This document shows positions 1-9,919 of a stretch of DNA of 64,000 bases, piece after piece. The notes beneath the pieces are model-generated. The model did not search any database and was not told where the DNA came from. It worked only from the letters and a program-made list of their open reading frames with translations. The position numbers and the translations under genes are program-made. Source of the DNA: Thiothrix unzii (GTDB lineage: Bacteria; Pseudomonadota; Gammaproteobacteria; Thiotrichales; Thiotrichaceae); the NCBI RefSeq assembly GCF_017901175.1, contig NZ_CP072793.1:682001-746000 (forward strand), in the 5' to 3' direction. Each line of letters opens with the position of its first letter. Positions within the stretch are counted from its first letter, which is position 1.

Positions 1-2
1 CT

Positions 3-476
3 TCGGAAGATCAACGCTTTGCGGAACATTGGGGCATTGATGTGGACGCGACACGTGCAGCCATTGCGAATGAAATGCGCGGGCGTGGTAAAGGCGGTGG
101 CAGTACGATTACCCAGCAATTAGCTAAAAACTTGTTCTTGTGGCAGGGGCGTAGTTACGTGCGCAAGGGTTTGGAGTGGAGCATTGCCAGCCTGATCGAA
201 GTATTTTGGTCGAAAGAACGCATTTTAGAGGTTTACCTTAATACTGCGCAGTTTGGCACAGCAGATTACGGGGTGGGGGCAGCAGCGCAAAACTTGTTGC
301 GCAAGCCCGTGACTAAATTAAGTGCAACGGATGCAGCGTTATTGGCGGCAGTTTTGCCCGCACCCAATCGTTTCAATGTGCAAAAACCTTCGGGGTATGT
401 CCGCGCTCGGCAGAATCGCATTTTGCGGCAAATGCGCTCGATTGGTGGTGCGAGTTATTTGCAGCGATTGGATTAA
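3..476 (+). CDS. mtgA: Monofunctional peptidoglycan glycosyltransferase MtgA, 5'-truncated by window edge
   Basis: Membrane-anchored GT51 transglycosylase that polymerises lipid II into glycan strands in the periplasm. The open frame is already running at base 3, so the N-terminal membrane anchor and start lie upstream; about 157 residues are visible. Seen: the SEDQRF..HWG motif carrying the catalytic Glu of the family, the second motif GGSTITQQLAKNLFL, then RKGLEWSIASLIE and the ILEVYLN..FG..DYGVGAAAQ motif. The absence of a transpeptidase domain before the stop indicates the monofunctional MtgA type rather than a class A PBP. Its TAA stop overlaps the stop of the converging adaptor gene on the other strand (shared TTAA). 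Confidence 0.93.
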   Translation, partial: SEDQRFAEHWGIDVDATRAAIANEMRGRGKGGGSTITQQLAKNLFLWQGRSYVRKGLEWSIASLIEVFWSKERILEVYLNTAQFGTADYGVGAAAQNLLRKPVTKLSATDAALLAAVLPAPNRFNVQKPSGYVRARQNRILRQMRSIGGASYLQRLD

Positions 477-1258
477 GGCAACACCACTTTGACCGATTCC
501 GACGGGCGCAGCAATTCCTTAGCGTTACGCTGGAAAATAATATCCAGTTCGTAAATCGCGCCTTCGGGTTCGATGCGTACCGCTTCAACGCCACGACTGT
601 AAACCTTACCGCTGCGTGAGTTGCCATTGACCAAGACTTGCGCGGCGGCTCCGACCGGGTATTGACGTAAAACATCGGCTGTTACCAAGACCCGCGCTAA
701 CATTTGGTCGTCGGGTGCGAGGCTAATCAGCGGCTGATCTTGTTTGCTGGCAAATACCACCGCGCCTTGCCATGCGTTATTGGCAGCGACAATACCGGAA
801 AACGGGGCTTTGAGTTCGGTATGATCCAACGCGACTTGAGCGGCTTCTTCCGCTGCTTTGGCGGATTCGGCTTCAGTTTTTACCACGGCTTGTTTTAATT
901 CGCCGTCTTTTAATTCCTCTTCCGCGATTAAGCCCCGGTCGAATAATTCCTGAGTGCGGGCAATATCACGTTCGCTGTCTTCCAAGCTGAGTTTGGCGCG
1001 GGCAACACGGGCTTTGGCTTCCAATAGCGCGGCTTTTTGTTTGCGCTGATCCATGCGTAACAGTAAATCGTCTTTGTTGACGTGCTGTCCGGTGGTGATT
1101 TTGACGGTTTCAACAATGCCATTTTCCATCACACGCATGTCGATTTTATGCACCCATTCCAAACGACCTTTAAGTTCGAGCGCGTGCGCGGCGGTGCTGC
1201 CAAGCATTAAAAACGGCACTAATAAACAAGCGTAAGCATAGCGTTGACGGGTCATCAT
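473..1258 (-). CDS. HlyD/RND-type periplasmic adaptor subunit
   Basis: Predicted periplasmic membrane-fusion (adaptor) protein linking an inner-membrane transporter to an outer-membrane channel. The chosen start gives MMTRQRYAYACLLVPFLMLG, a signal peptide ending near AHA. Next come a biotinyl-lipoyl-like half (VENGIVETVKITTGQHVNKDDLL), a coiled-coil hairpin (about residues 75-145, Glu/Ala/Lys rich), the second lipoyl half (ELKAPFSGIVAAN) and a beta-barrel. About 261 aa, short for the family. The ATG overlaps the TGA of the upstream TolC-like gene (ATGA), so translation is probably coupled. No transporter gene is adjacent, so the substrate is unknown. Confidence 0.82.
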   Translation of the reverse strand: MMTRQRYAYACLLVPFLMLGSTAAHALELKGRLEWVHKIDMRVMENGIVETVKITTGQHVNKDDLLLRMDQRKQKAALLEAKARVARAKLSLEDSERDIARTQELFDRGLIAEEELKDGELKQAVVKTEAESAKAAEEAAQVALDHTELKAPFSGIVAANNAWQGAVVFASKQDQPLISLAPDDQMLARVLVTADVLRQYPVGAAAQVLVNGNSRSGKVYSRGVEAVRIEPEGAIYELDIIFQRNAKELLRPSESVKVVLP

Positions 1259-2262
1259 GGCGTTTTTTCCTCTGGTTTGGCGGCGGTGGTTGCTAAAGGC
1301 CAAACGGGTTTGCCTTGGAGTGCATTGAGTTGTGCCAAGGCGAGTACGCTGCAAAATTGAATTTGCTGTTGTTGTAAACGCACTTTGCTTTGTTGGGTCA
1401 TGGCATCGCCAATGTCGGATTTAACTTCTTGTTCGTAAAGGGTGCGGCTGCGTTCGAGGTAATAATCCCGCCACAACGTTTCGGCTTTATTGCGCTCTGC
1501 GGCGACTTTGAAAATGTCTAAACGCAAAACCAATTCCAAGATTTGCTGGCGAATTTCCATGTCTAGTAGTGCGCGTTGCGGTGCGTCAGCATCATCAAGC
1601 AAATCACTCAAATGGTCACTGTCGAGTGCGGCTTTGAGTAGTTCTTCAGTGGTCGGTAATTCCGCAGGAGGTGCTGGCAAGGTCGGCGGCTGTAACTCGT
1701 TCGGTAGTTTTTCCGGGTTATTAATCGCTTGGGCTAACAACGAGCGTGTCAGGCGTTGCGAGGCAATGCTGGCGGCTCCTTGTTGGCGTACCACTTGATA
1801 CTCTGCATCCAATTCCGCCACATCTAGCTCGGAAAACTCTTTGAGTTCCATGCGCGTTTTGGTGCGATCCAGCGGAATGAAGTAAACCGCCATGTTTTCG
1901 TTGTCACGTACCGCACTGCTATCCGCCAGCAATACGTCGAAGAATCGTTGCATGATTTCCAAACGTTGCGCATCAATGGATGCGACGAGCGAGGGCAGCA
2001 AACGATCCCGTTGATTATCGGGGCTGGCACTGTTGTTGTAGGCAAGGTTGTGGCAATCCAGATACAGCGGGCGTGATGTGGGGTAACGTGCCGCAATCTC
2101 CGCGCTGAGTTGGGTGCGCGGATGCTTTTCGGCAAAGGTCAACGCCTGTTCCAGACTTAAGGGGTCTGGAACTTCATTCGCCGCCTGTGTGGGGATAACG
2201 GGCAACGCAAGGCACAGCAATAACCCCGCTGCCCGCGTATTCCAAAACGTTTTATTGTTCAT
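1255..2262 (-). CDS. TolC-like outer membrane efflux protein (divergent)
   Basis: 335-residue exported protein with a signal peptide (GLLLCLALPVIPTQAANE). The N-terminal segment PLSLEQALTFAEKHPR matches the start of TolC/OEP proteins, and long amphipathic helices follow (RLEIMQRFFDVLLADSSAVRDNENMAV; ELVLRLDIFKVAAERNKAETLWRDYY). It is shorter than usual TolC (about 430-490 aa) and has a Pro-rich insert near residues 195-215, so it is a divergent or reduced member. It lies between a thioredoxin-like and a HlyD-like gene, overlapping both. A channel function is inferred from the helical pattern and the adaptor neighbour. Confidence 0.7.
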   Translation of the reverse strand: MNNKTFWNTRAAGLLLCLALPVIPTQAANEVPDPLSLEQALTFAEKHPRTQLSAEIAARYPTSRPLYLDCHNLAYNNSASPDNQRDRLLPSLVASIDAQRLEIMQRFFDVLLADSSAVRDNENMAVYFIPLDRTKTRMELKEFSELDVAELDAEYQVVRQQGAASIASQRLTRSLLAQAINNPEKLPNELQPPTLPAPPAELPTTEELLKAALDSDHLSDLLDDADAPQRALLDMEIRQQILELVLRLDIFKVAAERNKAETLWRDYYLERSRTLYEQEVKSDIGDAMTQQSKVRLQQQQIQFCSVLALAQLNALQGKPVWPLATTAAKPEEKTP

Positions 2263-2833
2263 GCTTGAATTTCGTGAACGGCATTTCTTCGTTTTTCTTG
2301 GCGGTGATGTACTTGCCTAACAGCATGAATTCTTCTGCATCTTTGGTGGCTCCGGTCATGCGTCCGTTTTTGAAAGGCTTGCCTTCTAAGTCGATGAACT
2401 GAAATACCGGAGTGGCACGTACCCGAAAATCTTTCAGCGCGAAATCTTTTTGCGTGGTGGTTTCACCACTGAAATTGGTCAATTCCAAATCACCTTCGAT
2501 GTCGACGCTGATCACGCGGAAGTTTTCTTTGTAATAGTCCTGAATGTCGCTGCGGTTGAGTACCGTAGTTTTCATGCGGTGGCAGAACGGGCATTCATCC
2601 ATTTCAAACATGATGAGTAAGCCTTTTTTACCGTCGGTTTTCGCGGTTTCGAGCTCTTCCTTCATGTCGTTGAAGGTTTCGTCAAAGAACAATTTTACAT
2701 CGCGGGTTTCGCTGGCAGCAGGGGTTGCTGGTGTTGCAGCCGGGGTTGCTGGTGTTGCAGCCGGGGTTTCCGCAACAGCGGCAGTTGCCAGACCAAGTGA
2801 TAATAGCGCGGTCAACAAGGTAGTACGTAACAC
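2252..2833 (-). CDS. Periplasmic thioredoxin-fold protein (SoxW-like)
   Basis: Exported thioredoxin-like protein. A GTG start at 2833 is preferred, because the GGAGG at about 2843-2847 directly abuts the ATG at 2842 but sits 8-9 nt before this GTG, which then opens directly on the signal peptide (LRTTLLTALLSLGLATAAVA). An Ala/Thr/Pro repeat linker (residues about 25-45) leads into the fold; the redox site is CPFCHRM in the context IMFEMDECPFCHRMKTT, and the cis-Pro segment is RATPVFQF. The family includes SoxW and other periplasmic thiol-disulfide proteins; the exact role is not recognisable. It is the first gene of the trio with the TolC-like and HlyD-like genes and overlaps the next gene by 11 bp. 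Confidence 0.8.
   Translation of the reverse strand: MLRTTLLTALLSLGLATAAVAETPAATPATPAATPATPAASETRDVKLFFDETFNDMKEELETAKTDGKKGLLIMFEMDECPFCHRMKTTVLNRSDIQDYYKENFRVISVDIEGDLELTNFSGETTTQKDFALKDFRVRATPVFQFIDLEGKPFKNGRMTGATKDAEEFMLLGKYITAKKNEEMPFTKFKHEQ
2721..2762 (-). repeat. 21-bp tandem repeat, two copies, in the thioredoxin linker
   Basis: Two perfect tandem copies of a 21-bp unit (2721-2741 and 2742-2762) followed by a partial third. Each encodes a 7-residue Ala-Thr-Pro-rich unit just after the signal peptide, so copy-number slippage would stay in frame and only change linker length. Confidence 0.9.
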
Positions 2834-2940
2834 GTCAGTCATCCTCCAAAGGGTTGCAGTCTTTTTAGTCTGTTATGGTTGTAGCGTTATGCTATTGGGA
2901 ATTTAGGGTGTATTCAAGCAAGAAAGTTTCACACAAGGTT

Positions 2941-3825
2941 TTATCCAAGGGCAAACCATAACACCACCGGCATAATAATTAAGCTGGCAAGGTTGCCCAG
3001 TAACACAATGGAAGCCACGCGCTGCGGTTCCTGCTGGTATTGTTCCGCGACTAATACATTGAGAACCGCTGGCGGCAATGCGGCGAAAATAATCAATTGC
3101 GCATATTGCGTTTGATCTAAGTTTAACAGCGGGCTAACCAGCAATACGCAGGCAATACTGGCTGCGGGGCCTGCAATCGCTCCAAATGCGCCCAGTTTCC
3201 AATCGCGGAAATTTACGTCTAACAAGCGCACGCCTAGCGAAAATAAAAGCAGGGGAATCGACACTTGCCCCAGTAATTTCACCGTATTAGCTAATGCATC
3301 CGGTAAGCTTATATGTAAACCACTGAATAATAAGCCCGATAACGTCGCCTGTATCATCGGCATTTTCAGTAATTGTAACGGGCGGGTGCGATGGTCAAGG
3401 ATGTAAAACCCGACACTAAAATGCAGCACCATTTCAATAATAAACAGCACCACAGCGGCTTGTAATGCCCCTTCCCCAAATGCAAACAACACCAGCGGAA
3501 TGCCCATGTTGCCTGAATTGTTAAACATCATCGGGGGTAAAAATGTTTTGAGGTTAAGTTTTAACAGCCGCGCTATCGGTAGCAGCAATAAACCCGCACC
3601 CAAAACCGCCGCCACACCACCAATTGCTAAATCACGGTACGCGGGGAAATCGAAAGGCTGGTTGACTAACGCCCAAAACACCAAAAATGGCGCGAAAAAT
3701 TCCATGTTGAGGCGATTAACCACACTCATGTCGGGGCGATAGCGATAGCCATAAGCAGCACCCAGCCCGGTACAAGCGAACACCGGGAAGATGATGCTAA
3801 AAATGCGCAGTGCCGTGTCTAGCAC
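2941..3825 (-). CDS. AEC (auxin efflux carrier) family transporter
   Basis: 294-residue integral membrane protein with about ten hydrophobic segments and the layout of the AEC/membrane-transport family: an N-terminal half ending in MMFNNSGNMGIPL, which carries the characteristic N-x-G-N-x-G-x-P motif near residue 105, then a second five-helix half with FAALPPAVLNVLVAEQY. Bacterial members carry organic acids such as malate or malonate, but the substrate cannot be read from sequence. The start is GTG (LDTALRIFSIIFPVFACTG). It lies 15 bp downstream of yhbY in the same direction and may be cotranscribed with it. Confidence 0.88.
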   Translation of the reverse strand: MLDTALRIFSIIFPVFACTGLGAAYGYRYRPDMSVVNRLNMEFFAPFLVFWALVNQPFDFPAYRDLAIGGVAAVLGAGLLLLPIARLLKLNLKTFLPPMMFNNSGNMGIPLVLFAFGEGALQAAVVLFIIEMVLHFSVGFYILDHRTRPLQLLKMPMIQATLSGLLFSGLHISLPDALANTVKLLGQVSIPLLLFSLGVRLLDVNFRDWKLGAFGAIAGPAASIACVLLVSPLLNLDQTQYAQLIIFAALPPAVLNVLVAEQYQQEPQRVASIVLLGNLASLIIMPVVLWFALG

Positions 3826-3840
3826 CTTGTGCGGCTCGTG

Positions 3841-4140
3841 TTAGAAATCTTGTTTCAAAATATCAGGGCGATCAGTATTGCGACGGTACAATACGGCGAC
3901 ATTGCCGATGCGTTGAATTGTTTGCGCTTGGCTGTATTGAACGATTTGTGACAAAATTTCATCACGTAAATCGCGGTCGCCGACACTCAGCTTGATCTTG
4001 ATCAATTGGTGGTAGTCTAACGCCCCGCTAATTTCTTCTAACACCGTGGGTTTCAGCCCGTGCTGACCGACCATAACAACGGGTTTGAGGTCGTGTGCGC
4101 GAGTGCGCAGTCGTTTTTTCTGAGTTTCGTTCAGTTCCAT
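3841..4140 (-). CDS. yhbY: Ribosome assembly RNA-binding protein YhbY
   Basis: 99-residue CRS1/YhbY (CRM) domain protein that binds pre-50S ribosomal RNA. The start at 4140 (MELNETQKKRLRTRAHDLKP) matches the family N-terminus; the upstream extension in the open frame is not family-like. The VMVGQHGLKPTV segment carries the GxxG loop of this KH-like RNA-binding fold, followed by HQLIKIKLSVGDR. Divergent placement from rlmE-ftsH is the same as in Escherichia coli and supports the assignment. Confidence 0.95.
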   Translation of the reverse strand: MELNETQKKRLRTRAHDLKPVVMVGQHGLKPTVLEEISGALDYHQLIKIKLSVGDRDLRDEILSQIVQYSQAQTIQRIGNVAVLYRRNTDRPDILKQDF

Positions 4141-4188
4141 GATAGGCTTTTCCGTAAATTGATTAAGTGTAATGAGTGATATTGAGGC

Positions 4189-4809
4189 ATGGCAAGAAGC
4201 AAAAGCAGTCAACGCTGGTTAGGTGAACATTTTAGTGATGAATTTGTCAAAAAAGCACAGCAAGAAGGTTATCGTTCGCGTGCAGTTTACAAATTAAAGG
4301 AAATTCAGGAGAAAGACCGCATTATCCAGCCTTGCATGAAGGTGTTGGATTTGGGTGCAGCTCCTGGTGGATGGAGCCAGTACGCGACACAATTGATCGG
4401 GCGTAAAGGCCGGATCGTGGCGAGTGATATTTTGCCATTAGACCCGTTGCCGTTTGTGGAGTTTGTGTTGGGCGACTTCCGTGACGATGCCGTTTTAGCC
4501 GAAATTTTAGGGTTATTGGGCGATGACAAGGCGGATCTTGTAATTTCGGATATGGCTCCCAATATGAGTGGTGTGGATGCGGTGGATCAACCACGCGCCG
4601 TTCATCTATGTGAACTTGCTTTAGACATGGCGCGACAGGTATTAAAGCCGGGTGGAGCCTTTTTAGTGAAGCTTTTCCAAGGTGCGGGTTCTGAAGAGTA
4701 CATGCGTGAAGTGCGCAGTAGCTTCAAAACCGTAAAAGTGAGAAAGCCAGCAGCCTCAAGACCCCGCAGCAGGGAAGTTTATGTGCTTGCCCAAGGTTTT
4801 GTGGTGTAA
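4189..4809 (+). CDS. rlmE: 23S rRNA 2'-O-ribose U2552 methyltransferase RlmE
   Basis: 206-residue RrmJ/FtsJ methyltransferase that methylates U2552 in the peptidyl-transferase A-loop at a late stage of 50S assembly. The start [21 protein letters not shown] is typical. The SAM-binding motif is [15 protein letters not shown] (near residue 52); the acidic motif [13 protein letters not shown] and the lysine-containing [11 protein letters not shown] provide the K-D-K catalytic set of the family. It is followed by ftsH, the conserved rlmE-ftsH pair. Confidence 0.97.
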   Translation: MARSKSSQRWLGEHFSDEFVKKAQQEGYRSRAVYKLKEIQEKDRIIQPCMKVLDLGAAPGGWSQYATQLIGRKGRIVASDILPLDPLPFVEFVLGDFRDDAVLAEILGLLGDDKADLVISDMAPNMSGVDAVDQPRAVHLCELALDMARQVLKPGGAFLVKLFQGAGSEEYMREVRSSFKTVKVRKPAASRPRSREVYVLAQGFVV

Positions 4810-4873
4810 TATGCGCTTGTATGGGCGTCGTTATAAGCTGACGGCTCCCGCGAGTTGATAACGGAGAAATCTC

Positions 4874-6805
4874 TTGAACGATTTAACCAAAAATTTACTG
4901 ATTTGGGCTGTCATCGCCTTTGTCCTGATTGCGGTATTCAGTAAATTTAGTGCGCCTGTGCAGTCCTCTTCGGCAGTGCCTTACTCTGAATTTTTAACCA
5001 GTGTCCATAATGGCACGGTCAAGGAAGTAGAGATTCGCGGGCAAAAGATCATCGGTCTGGACGGCAATGGCGGCAAGTTTATTACCTATAGTCCGCCGAA
5101 TGATCCGAAACTGATCGACGACTTGGTAAAGTACAATGTCAAATTCCAAGCTTCCCCACCGGAAGAGCGTTCCATTTTGTGGGAAATCATTATTAGCTGG
5201 GTTCCGTTCCTGCTGATTATCGGGCTGTGGATTTACATCATGCGCCAGATGCAGGGCGGTGGCGGCGGTCGCGGTGCGATGTCGTTTGGTAAAAGCCGTG
5301 CGCGGATGATGACCGAAGACCAAGTAAAAGTGAATTTCAACGATGTCGCTGGCTGTGATGAAGCCAAAGAGGAAGTGGGCGAATTGGTCGAGTTTTTGCG
5401 TGATCCGGGTAAATTCCAAAAGCTCGGTGGCAAGATTCCACGCGGCGTACTGATGGTGGGTTCACCGGGTACGGGTAAAACTTTACTGGCAAAAGCGATT
5501 GCGGGCGAAGCGAAAGTGCCATTTTTCAGCATTTCCGGTTCTGATTTCGTGGAAATGTTTGTGGGCGTGGGTGCATCCCGTGTGCGTGATATGTTTGAGC
5601 AGGCGAAGAAACACGCGCCTTGCATTATCTTTATCGACGAAATTGATGCAGTAGGCCGTCAGCGTGGCGCAGGCGTGGGTGGTGGTCACGATGAACGTGA
5701 GCAGACCCTCAACCAGTTGCTGGTCGAAATGGACGGCTTTGAAGGCAGTGAAGGCATTATCGTGATTGCGGCGACTAACCGCCCGGACGTTTTGGATGCG
5801 GCATTGTTGCGCCCCGGTCGTTTTGACCGTCAGGTGGTGGTGCCATTGCCAGACGTGCGTGGTCGTGAACATATCCTCAAGGTGCATATGCGTAAAGTGC
5901 CGTTGGGCGATGATGTTAAGCCATCCCTGATTGCTCGCGGTACACCGGGTTTCTCTGGTGCGGATTTGGCAAACTTGGTCAATGAGGCGGCGTTATTTGC
6001 AGCGCGTAACAACAAGCGCACCGTTGATATGGCTGAGTTTGAGAAAGCCAAAGATAAGATCATGATGGGTGCTGAGCGCAAGTCAATGGTCATGAAGGAA
6101 GCTGAAAAGCTGGCAACTGCTTACCACGAAGCGGGTCATGCGATTGTGGGTTTGAGCGTTCCAGAACACGATCCTGTTTACAAGGTTAGTATTATTCCGC
6201 GCGGTCGTGCTTTAGGTGTGACCATGTATTTGCCGGAAGAAGACCGTTACAGTGCCAGCAAGCAGCGTTTAGAAAGCCAGATTTCCAGCTTGTACGGCGG
6301 TCGTATTGCTGAAGAGTTAATCTACGGCGTTGAGGGTGTGACCACGGGCGCGTCCAATGATATTGAACGTGCAACCAGCATTGCCCGCAATATGGTGACT
6401 AAGTGGGGTTTGTCAAACCGCATGGGGCCGTTGGCGTATTCGGAAGATGAGGGCGAAGTGTTCTTAGGGCGTTCCGTAACCCAGCACAAGCACGTTTCTG
6501 ATGAAACCGCGCACGCGATTGACGGTGAAATCCGTGAAGTGATTGATCGTAACTATACCCGTGCGAAGCAAATCCTCACCGACAAGATGAGTGTGTTGCA
6601 CGCAATGGCGCAGACTTTGATGAAGTACGAAACCATTGACCGTGCGCAAGTGGATGCATTGATGCGTGGTGAAGAGCCACCGCCACCTGCTGATTGGACG
6701 GATGATGATTCCTCCGGCGGTAAAGGCACGCCAAGCAAACCACGCTCGGCTGATGGCACTAAAACTGACAGTGGCGTTATTGGTGGAGCAGCCAGCTCAC
6801 ATTAA
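4874..6805 (+). CDS. ftsH: ATP-dependent zinc metalloprotease FtsH
   Basis: 643-residue membrane-bound AAA+ protease that degrades misfolded membrane proteins and regulatory substrates. The start is TTG, preceded by GGAGAAA; the first residues [20 protein letters not shown] form the first membrane helix, and a second lies at about 103-124. AAA module: Walker A GSPGTGKT (196-203), Walker B IIFIDEID, and the second region of homology ending [14 protein letters not shown]. Zinc protease site HEAGH at about 418-422. A Gly/Ser/Pro-rich tail ends the protein. A hairpin terminator follows, separating it from folP. Confidence 0.98.
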   Translation: MNDLTKNLLIWAVIAFVLIAVFSKFSAPVQSSSAVPYSEFLTSVHNGTVKEVEIRGQKIIGLDGNGGKFITYSPPNDPKLIDDLVKYNVKFQASPPEERSILWEIIISWVPFLLIIGLWIYIMRQMQGGGGGRGAMSFGKSRARMMTEDQVKVNFNDVAGCDEAKEEVGELVEFLRDPGKFQKLGGKIPRGVLMVGSPGTGKTLLAKAIAGEAKVPFFSISGSDFVEMFVGVGASRVRDMFEQAKKHAPCIIFIDEIDAVGRQRGAGVGGGHDEREQTLNQLLVEMDGFEGSEGIIVIAATNRPDVLDAALLRPGRFDRQVVVPLPDVRGREHILKVHMRKVPLGDDVKPSLIARGTPGFSGADLANLVNEAALFAARNNKRTVDMAEFEKAKDKIMMGAERKSMVMKEAEKLATAYHEAGHAIVGLSVPEHDPVYKVSIIPRGRALGVTMYLPEEDRYSASKQRLESQISSLYGGRIAEELIYGVEGVTTGASNDIERATSIARNMVTKWGLSNRMGPLAYSEDEGEVFLGRSVTQHKHVSDETAHAIDGEIREVIDRNYTRAKQILTDKMSVLHAMAQTLMKYETIDRAQVDALMRGEEPPPPADWTDDDSSGGKGTPSKPRSADGTKTDSGVIGGAASSH

Positions 6806-6827
6806 CTGCTTGCACGGTTGACGTAAT

Positions 6828-6865
6828 AAAGGGCGCGAATGTTGAGTTCGCGCCTTTTCTTTTTG
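6828..6865 (+). terminator. Rho-independent terminator after ftsH
   Basis: GGCGCGAA (6832-6839) pairs with TTCGCGCC (6847-6854) across a 7-nt loop, flanked by A-rich sequence on the left and TTTTCTTTTT on the right. It ends 11 bp before folP, so folP expression would need read-through or a promoter overlapping this element. Confidence 0.78.
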
Positions 6866-6876
6866 GAGCGGCAATA

Positions 6877-7701
6877 ATGATGGTAATGAGGACAGAAGGT
6901 GTGCGGGTTATGGGCATTCTCAACGTGACGCCCGACTCGTTTTCTGATGGTGGAAAATTTCACGCCCGCGACGCGGCCTTGCGTCATGTGGAGCAAATGT
7001 TGCTGGATGGCGCAACGATTATTGATGTCGGCGGTGAGTCAACGCGCCCCGGTGCGCAGGCGGTAACATTACAGGCGGAATTAGATCGTGTTGTGCCGGT
7101 AATCGAAGCTATTAACAAGAATTTTGAGGTATTGGTGTCGGTTGATACCAGTAAGCCTGAAGTCATGCGGGCGGCCGTTGCTGCGGGTGCTGGGATGATT
7201 AATGATGTGCGGGCGTTGCAGGAGCCGGGTGCGTTGGTAGTTTGTGCGGATTTGTCCGTGCCCATTTGCTTAATGCATATGCAGGGTGAGCCGCGCACCA
7301 TGCAACAAAATCCGCAATACGCTGATGTGGTGTGGGATGTTTACCGCTTCTTTAAGACGCGAATTCAAGCGTGTGAAGCGGCTGGTATTGGGCGTGAACG
7401 TTTGATTCTTGATCCTGGGTTTGGTTTTGGTAAGACATTGCAGCATAATGTCGCGCTTTTATTTCAATTGCGCGAATTACAGCGGCTAAACTTACCTTTA
7501 CTGGTGGGATTGTCGCGTAAATCCATGATTGGTGCATTACTAGGTGGTGTACCAGTGGAGCAGCGCGTGTCGGGCAGTGTCTCGGCGGCGGTGATGGCAG
7601 CAGTGAATGGTGCGTCGATTGTGCGCGTGCATGATGTGAAAGAAACGGTTGAGGCAATTAGTTTTTACAACGCGGCATTGGATGTCTGGATGAGAAGCTA
7701 A
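6877..7701 (+). CDS. folP: Dihydropteroate synthase
   Basis: 274-residue TIM-barrel enzyme condensing 6-hydroxymethyl-7,8-dihydropterin diphosphate with p-aminobenzoate in folate synthesis. Seen: MGILNVTPDSFSDGG (pterin-phosphate loop), IIDVGGESTRPGA, VSVDTSKPEV, INDVRAL, DPGFGFGKTLQHN and the C-terminal SIVRVHDVKETVEA with the conserved R-x-H. The start has GGAG 9 nt upstream. The ftsH-folP-glmM order is the conserved gammaproteobacterial one. Confidence 0.97.
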   Translation: MMVMRTEGVRVMGILNVTPDSFSDGGKFHARDAALRHVEQMLLDGATIIDVGGESTRPGAQAVTLQAELDRVVPVIEAINKNFEVLVSVDTSKPEVMRAAVAAGAGMINDVRALQEPGALVVCADLSVPICLMHMQGEPRTMQQNPQYADVVWDVYRFFKTRIQACEAAGIGRERLILDPGFGFGKTLQHNVALLFQLRELQRLNLPLLVGLSRKSMIGALLGGVPVEQRVSGSVSAAVMAAVNGASIVRVHDVKETVEAISFYNAALDVWMRS

Positions 7702-7741
7702 GCGCGTGTTGATTCGGATTGAGCGGTAGGATTTTACAGCG

Positions 7742-9076
7742 ATGGCAAGAAAATATTTCGGAACAGACGGTATTCGCGGCAAGATTGGTTGCTATCCCAT
7801 GACCCCTGATTTCGTGTTGAAGTTGGGTTGGGCTGCTGGCAAGGTGTTGGCAAGTAACGGACATCCTTTGGTGTTAATCGGCAAAGATACCCGTATTTCT
7901 GGCTACATGCTTGAATCCGCGTTGCAAGCGGGTTTGGTGGCGGCGGGTGTGAATATCCGTTTATTAGGGCCAATGCCTACGCCAGCGGTGGCTTATTTGA
8001 CCCGTGCGTTCCGTGCTTCTGCCGGAATTGTAATCAGTGCCTCGCACAATCCTTACGATGATAACGGCGTAAAGTTTTTCTCTGGTGACGGCACAAAATT
8101 ACCCGACGAAGTAGAAGAAGAAATTGAACGTTGGTTGGATATGGACTTTAAAACCGTGTCTTCCGACGAGCTGGGTAAAGTCGAACGTGCTAAAGACGCG
8201 GCGGGACGTTACATCGAATTTTGCAAACGCGCGTTGCCCAATACGGTTTCCCTGAAAGGTTTGCGGATGGTGGTGGATTGCGCCAACGGTGCGACTTACC
8301 ACGTTGCACCCGATGTTTTCAAAGAGCTGGGCGCGGAAGTCATTGCGATTGGCAATACGCCTGATGGCATCAACATTAATGAAGCGTGCGGCGCAACTCA
8401 TGTGGATGGTTTGTGCGATGCCGTCTTACGTTATCGTGCTGATCTTGGCATTGCCTTGGACGGTGATGGTGATCGTTTGATTATGGTGGATCAGCACGGT
8501 GATACGGTTGATGGTGATGAGATTCTCGCCATTATTGCGCACCATCGTTATGCTGAAGGCAAGTTGCACTGCGGCGTGGTTGGCACGCTGATGAGTAATC
8601 TCGGTTTGGAAAAGTCGATTCAGGCGTTAGGTGTACCGTTTTACCGTGCGAAAGTCGGCGACCGCTACGTTATTGAGCAAATGACGCAGCACGATTGTGA
8701 TTTGGGTGGCGAATCATCCGGGCACATCATTGTGCGCAATTTCATCACTACCGGTGACGGCATCATTGCCGCACTGCAAGTGTTACGTGCCATGCGCATG
8801 ACGGGAAAATCGTTACGCGACCTGAAAAGCGTAATGACCAAGTACCCGCAAACGCTGATTAATGTTCCGACCAAACACAAGATTAATTTGAATGAATCTG
8901 TCGCGATTCAGGATGCAGTTCGTCAAGTTGAGCAACAATTGGGTAGTCGTGGCAGGGTATTATTGCGTGCATCCGGCACTGAGCCATTGATTCGGGTAAT
9001 GGTGGAGGGTGAAGACCCTGGCGAAACCGCTGAACTGGCAGAGCAAATCGCTAGTGCGGTGCGGGCTGCGGCTTGA
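7742..9076 (+). CDS. glmM: Phosphoglucosamine mutase
   Basis: 444-residue alpha-D-phosphohexomutase converting glucosamine-6-phosphate to glucosamine-1-phosphate for UDP-GlcNAc. Start [16 protein letters not shown] is diagnostic. The phosphoserine loop is [15 protein letters not shown] with the active Ser at residue 101; the metal loop is DGDGDR (about residues 239-244); the sugar loop is GGESSGH; the phosphate-binding end is [15 protein letters not shown]. It is full length for the family. Confidence 0.98.
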   Translation: MARKYFGTDGIRGKIGCYPMTPDFVLKLGWAAGKVLASNGHPLVLIGKDTRISGYMLESALQAGLVAAGVNIRLLGPMPTPAVAYLTRAFRASAGIVISASHNPYDDNGVKFFSGDGTKLPDEVEEEIERWLDMDFKTVSSDELGKVERAKDAAGRYIEFCKRALPNTVSLKGLRMVVDCANGATYHVAPDVFKELGAEVIAIGNTPDGININEACGATHVDGLCDAVLRYRADLGIALDGDGDRLIMVDQHGDTVDGDEILAIIAHHRYAEGKLHCGVVGTLMSNLGLEKSIQALGVPFYRAKVGDRYVIEQMTQHDCDLGGESSGHIIVRNFITTGDGIIAALQVLRAMRMTGKSLRDLKSVMTKYPQTLINVPTKHKINLNESVAIQDAVRQVEQQLGSRGRVLLRASGTEPLIRVMVEGEDPGETAELAEQIASAVRAAA

Positions 9077-9152
9077 CCTGCCCGGAATGAAGATTGATTT
9101 CCACCGCTTATGCAGGTAATCTTTCGCCCTTGCTTGAAAGAGAGGTGGAGTT

Positions 9153-9905
9153 ATGCGTCAGAAATTGGTTGCAGGTAACTGGAAACTAAACGGGTCAAAG
9201 GCGAGTATCGAGTCTTTGATGGGTGGCATTCTAGCTGGACTGGAAGGCATGGATAATGTAGCGGTGGCAGTTTGCCCACCTTACGTCTACATTCCCATGG
9301 CTCAAACGCTGGTGGCTGGAAGCCGTATCGGTCTGGGTTCTCAGGATATTGCTGATCAAGACGCAGGTGCTTTCACTGGCGAAGTTTCCGGGGCGATGCT
9401 CAAGGAATTTGGCTGTGACTACGCGATTGTGGGTCACTCTGAACGCCGTGCGATTTACGGCGAACAAGACGCTGATACTGCACGTAAGTTTGCTGCTGCA
9501 CGTAAGCATGGCCTCAAACCGATTCTGTGTGTGGGCGAAACGCTGGAGGAGCGTGAAGCAGGCATTACCGAAGCGGTCGTGGCGCGTCAATTGGATGCGG
9601 TGATTGCATTGGAAGGTGTGGAAGCACTGACTGACGGTGTGATTGCTTACGAACCGGTGTGGGCGATTGGCACGGGTAAAACCGCTAGTCCGCAACAGGC
9701 TCAGGATGTCCATGCTTTTATTCGCGGTAAATTAGCGACGCTGAATGCAGCGGTTGCAGCGAAGGTACAAATTTTATACGGTGGCAGCGTCAAAGGTGCG
9801 AATGCTGCTGAATTGTTTGCAATGCCGGATATTGACGGTGGCCTAATTGGTGGTGCATCACTGGATGCCAACGAATTCTTGGCTATTTGCAAGGCCGGTA
9901 ACTAA
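9153..9905 (+). CDS. tpiA: Triosephosphate isomerase
   Basis: 250-residue glycolytic/gluconeogenic enzyme interconverting dihydroxyacetone phosphate and glyceraldehyde-3-phosphate. Active-site elements: N-K region AGNWKLNG near residue 10, catalytic His in [10 protein letters not shown], catalytic Glu in [14 protein letters not shown], and the phosphate-binding [10 protein letters not shown] and GGLIGGASL loops. A strong purine-rich ribosome site (GAGAGGTGGAG) precedes the ATG. The tpiA-secG pair is conserved in gammaproteobacteria. Confidence 0.98.
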   Translation: MRQKLVAGNWKLNGSKASIESLMGGILAGLEGMDNVAVAVCPPYVYIPMAQTLVAGSRIGLGSQDIADQDAGAFTGEVSGAMLKEFGCDYAIVGHSERRAIYGEQDADTARKFAAARKHGLKPILCVGETLEEREAGITEAVVARQLDAVIALEGVEALTDGVIAYEPVWAIGTGKTASPQQAQDVHAFIRGKLATLNAAVAAKVQILYGGSVKGANAAELFAMPDIDGGLIGGASLDANEFLAICKAGN

Positions 9906-9919
9906 GGTTCAAAAAAACT

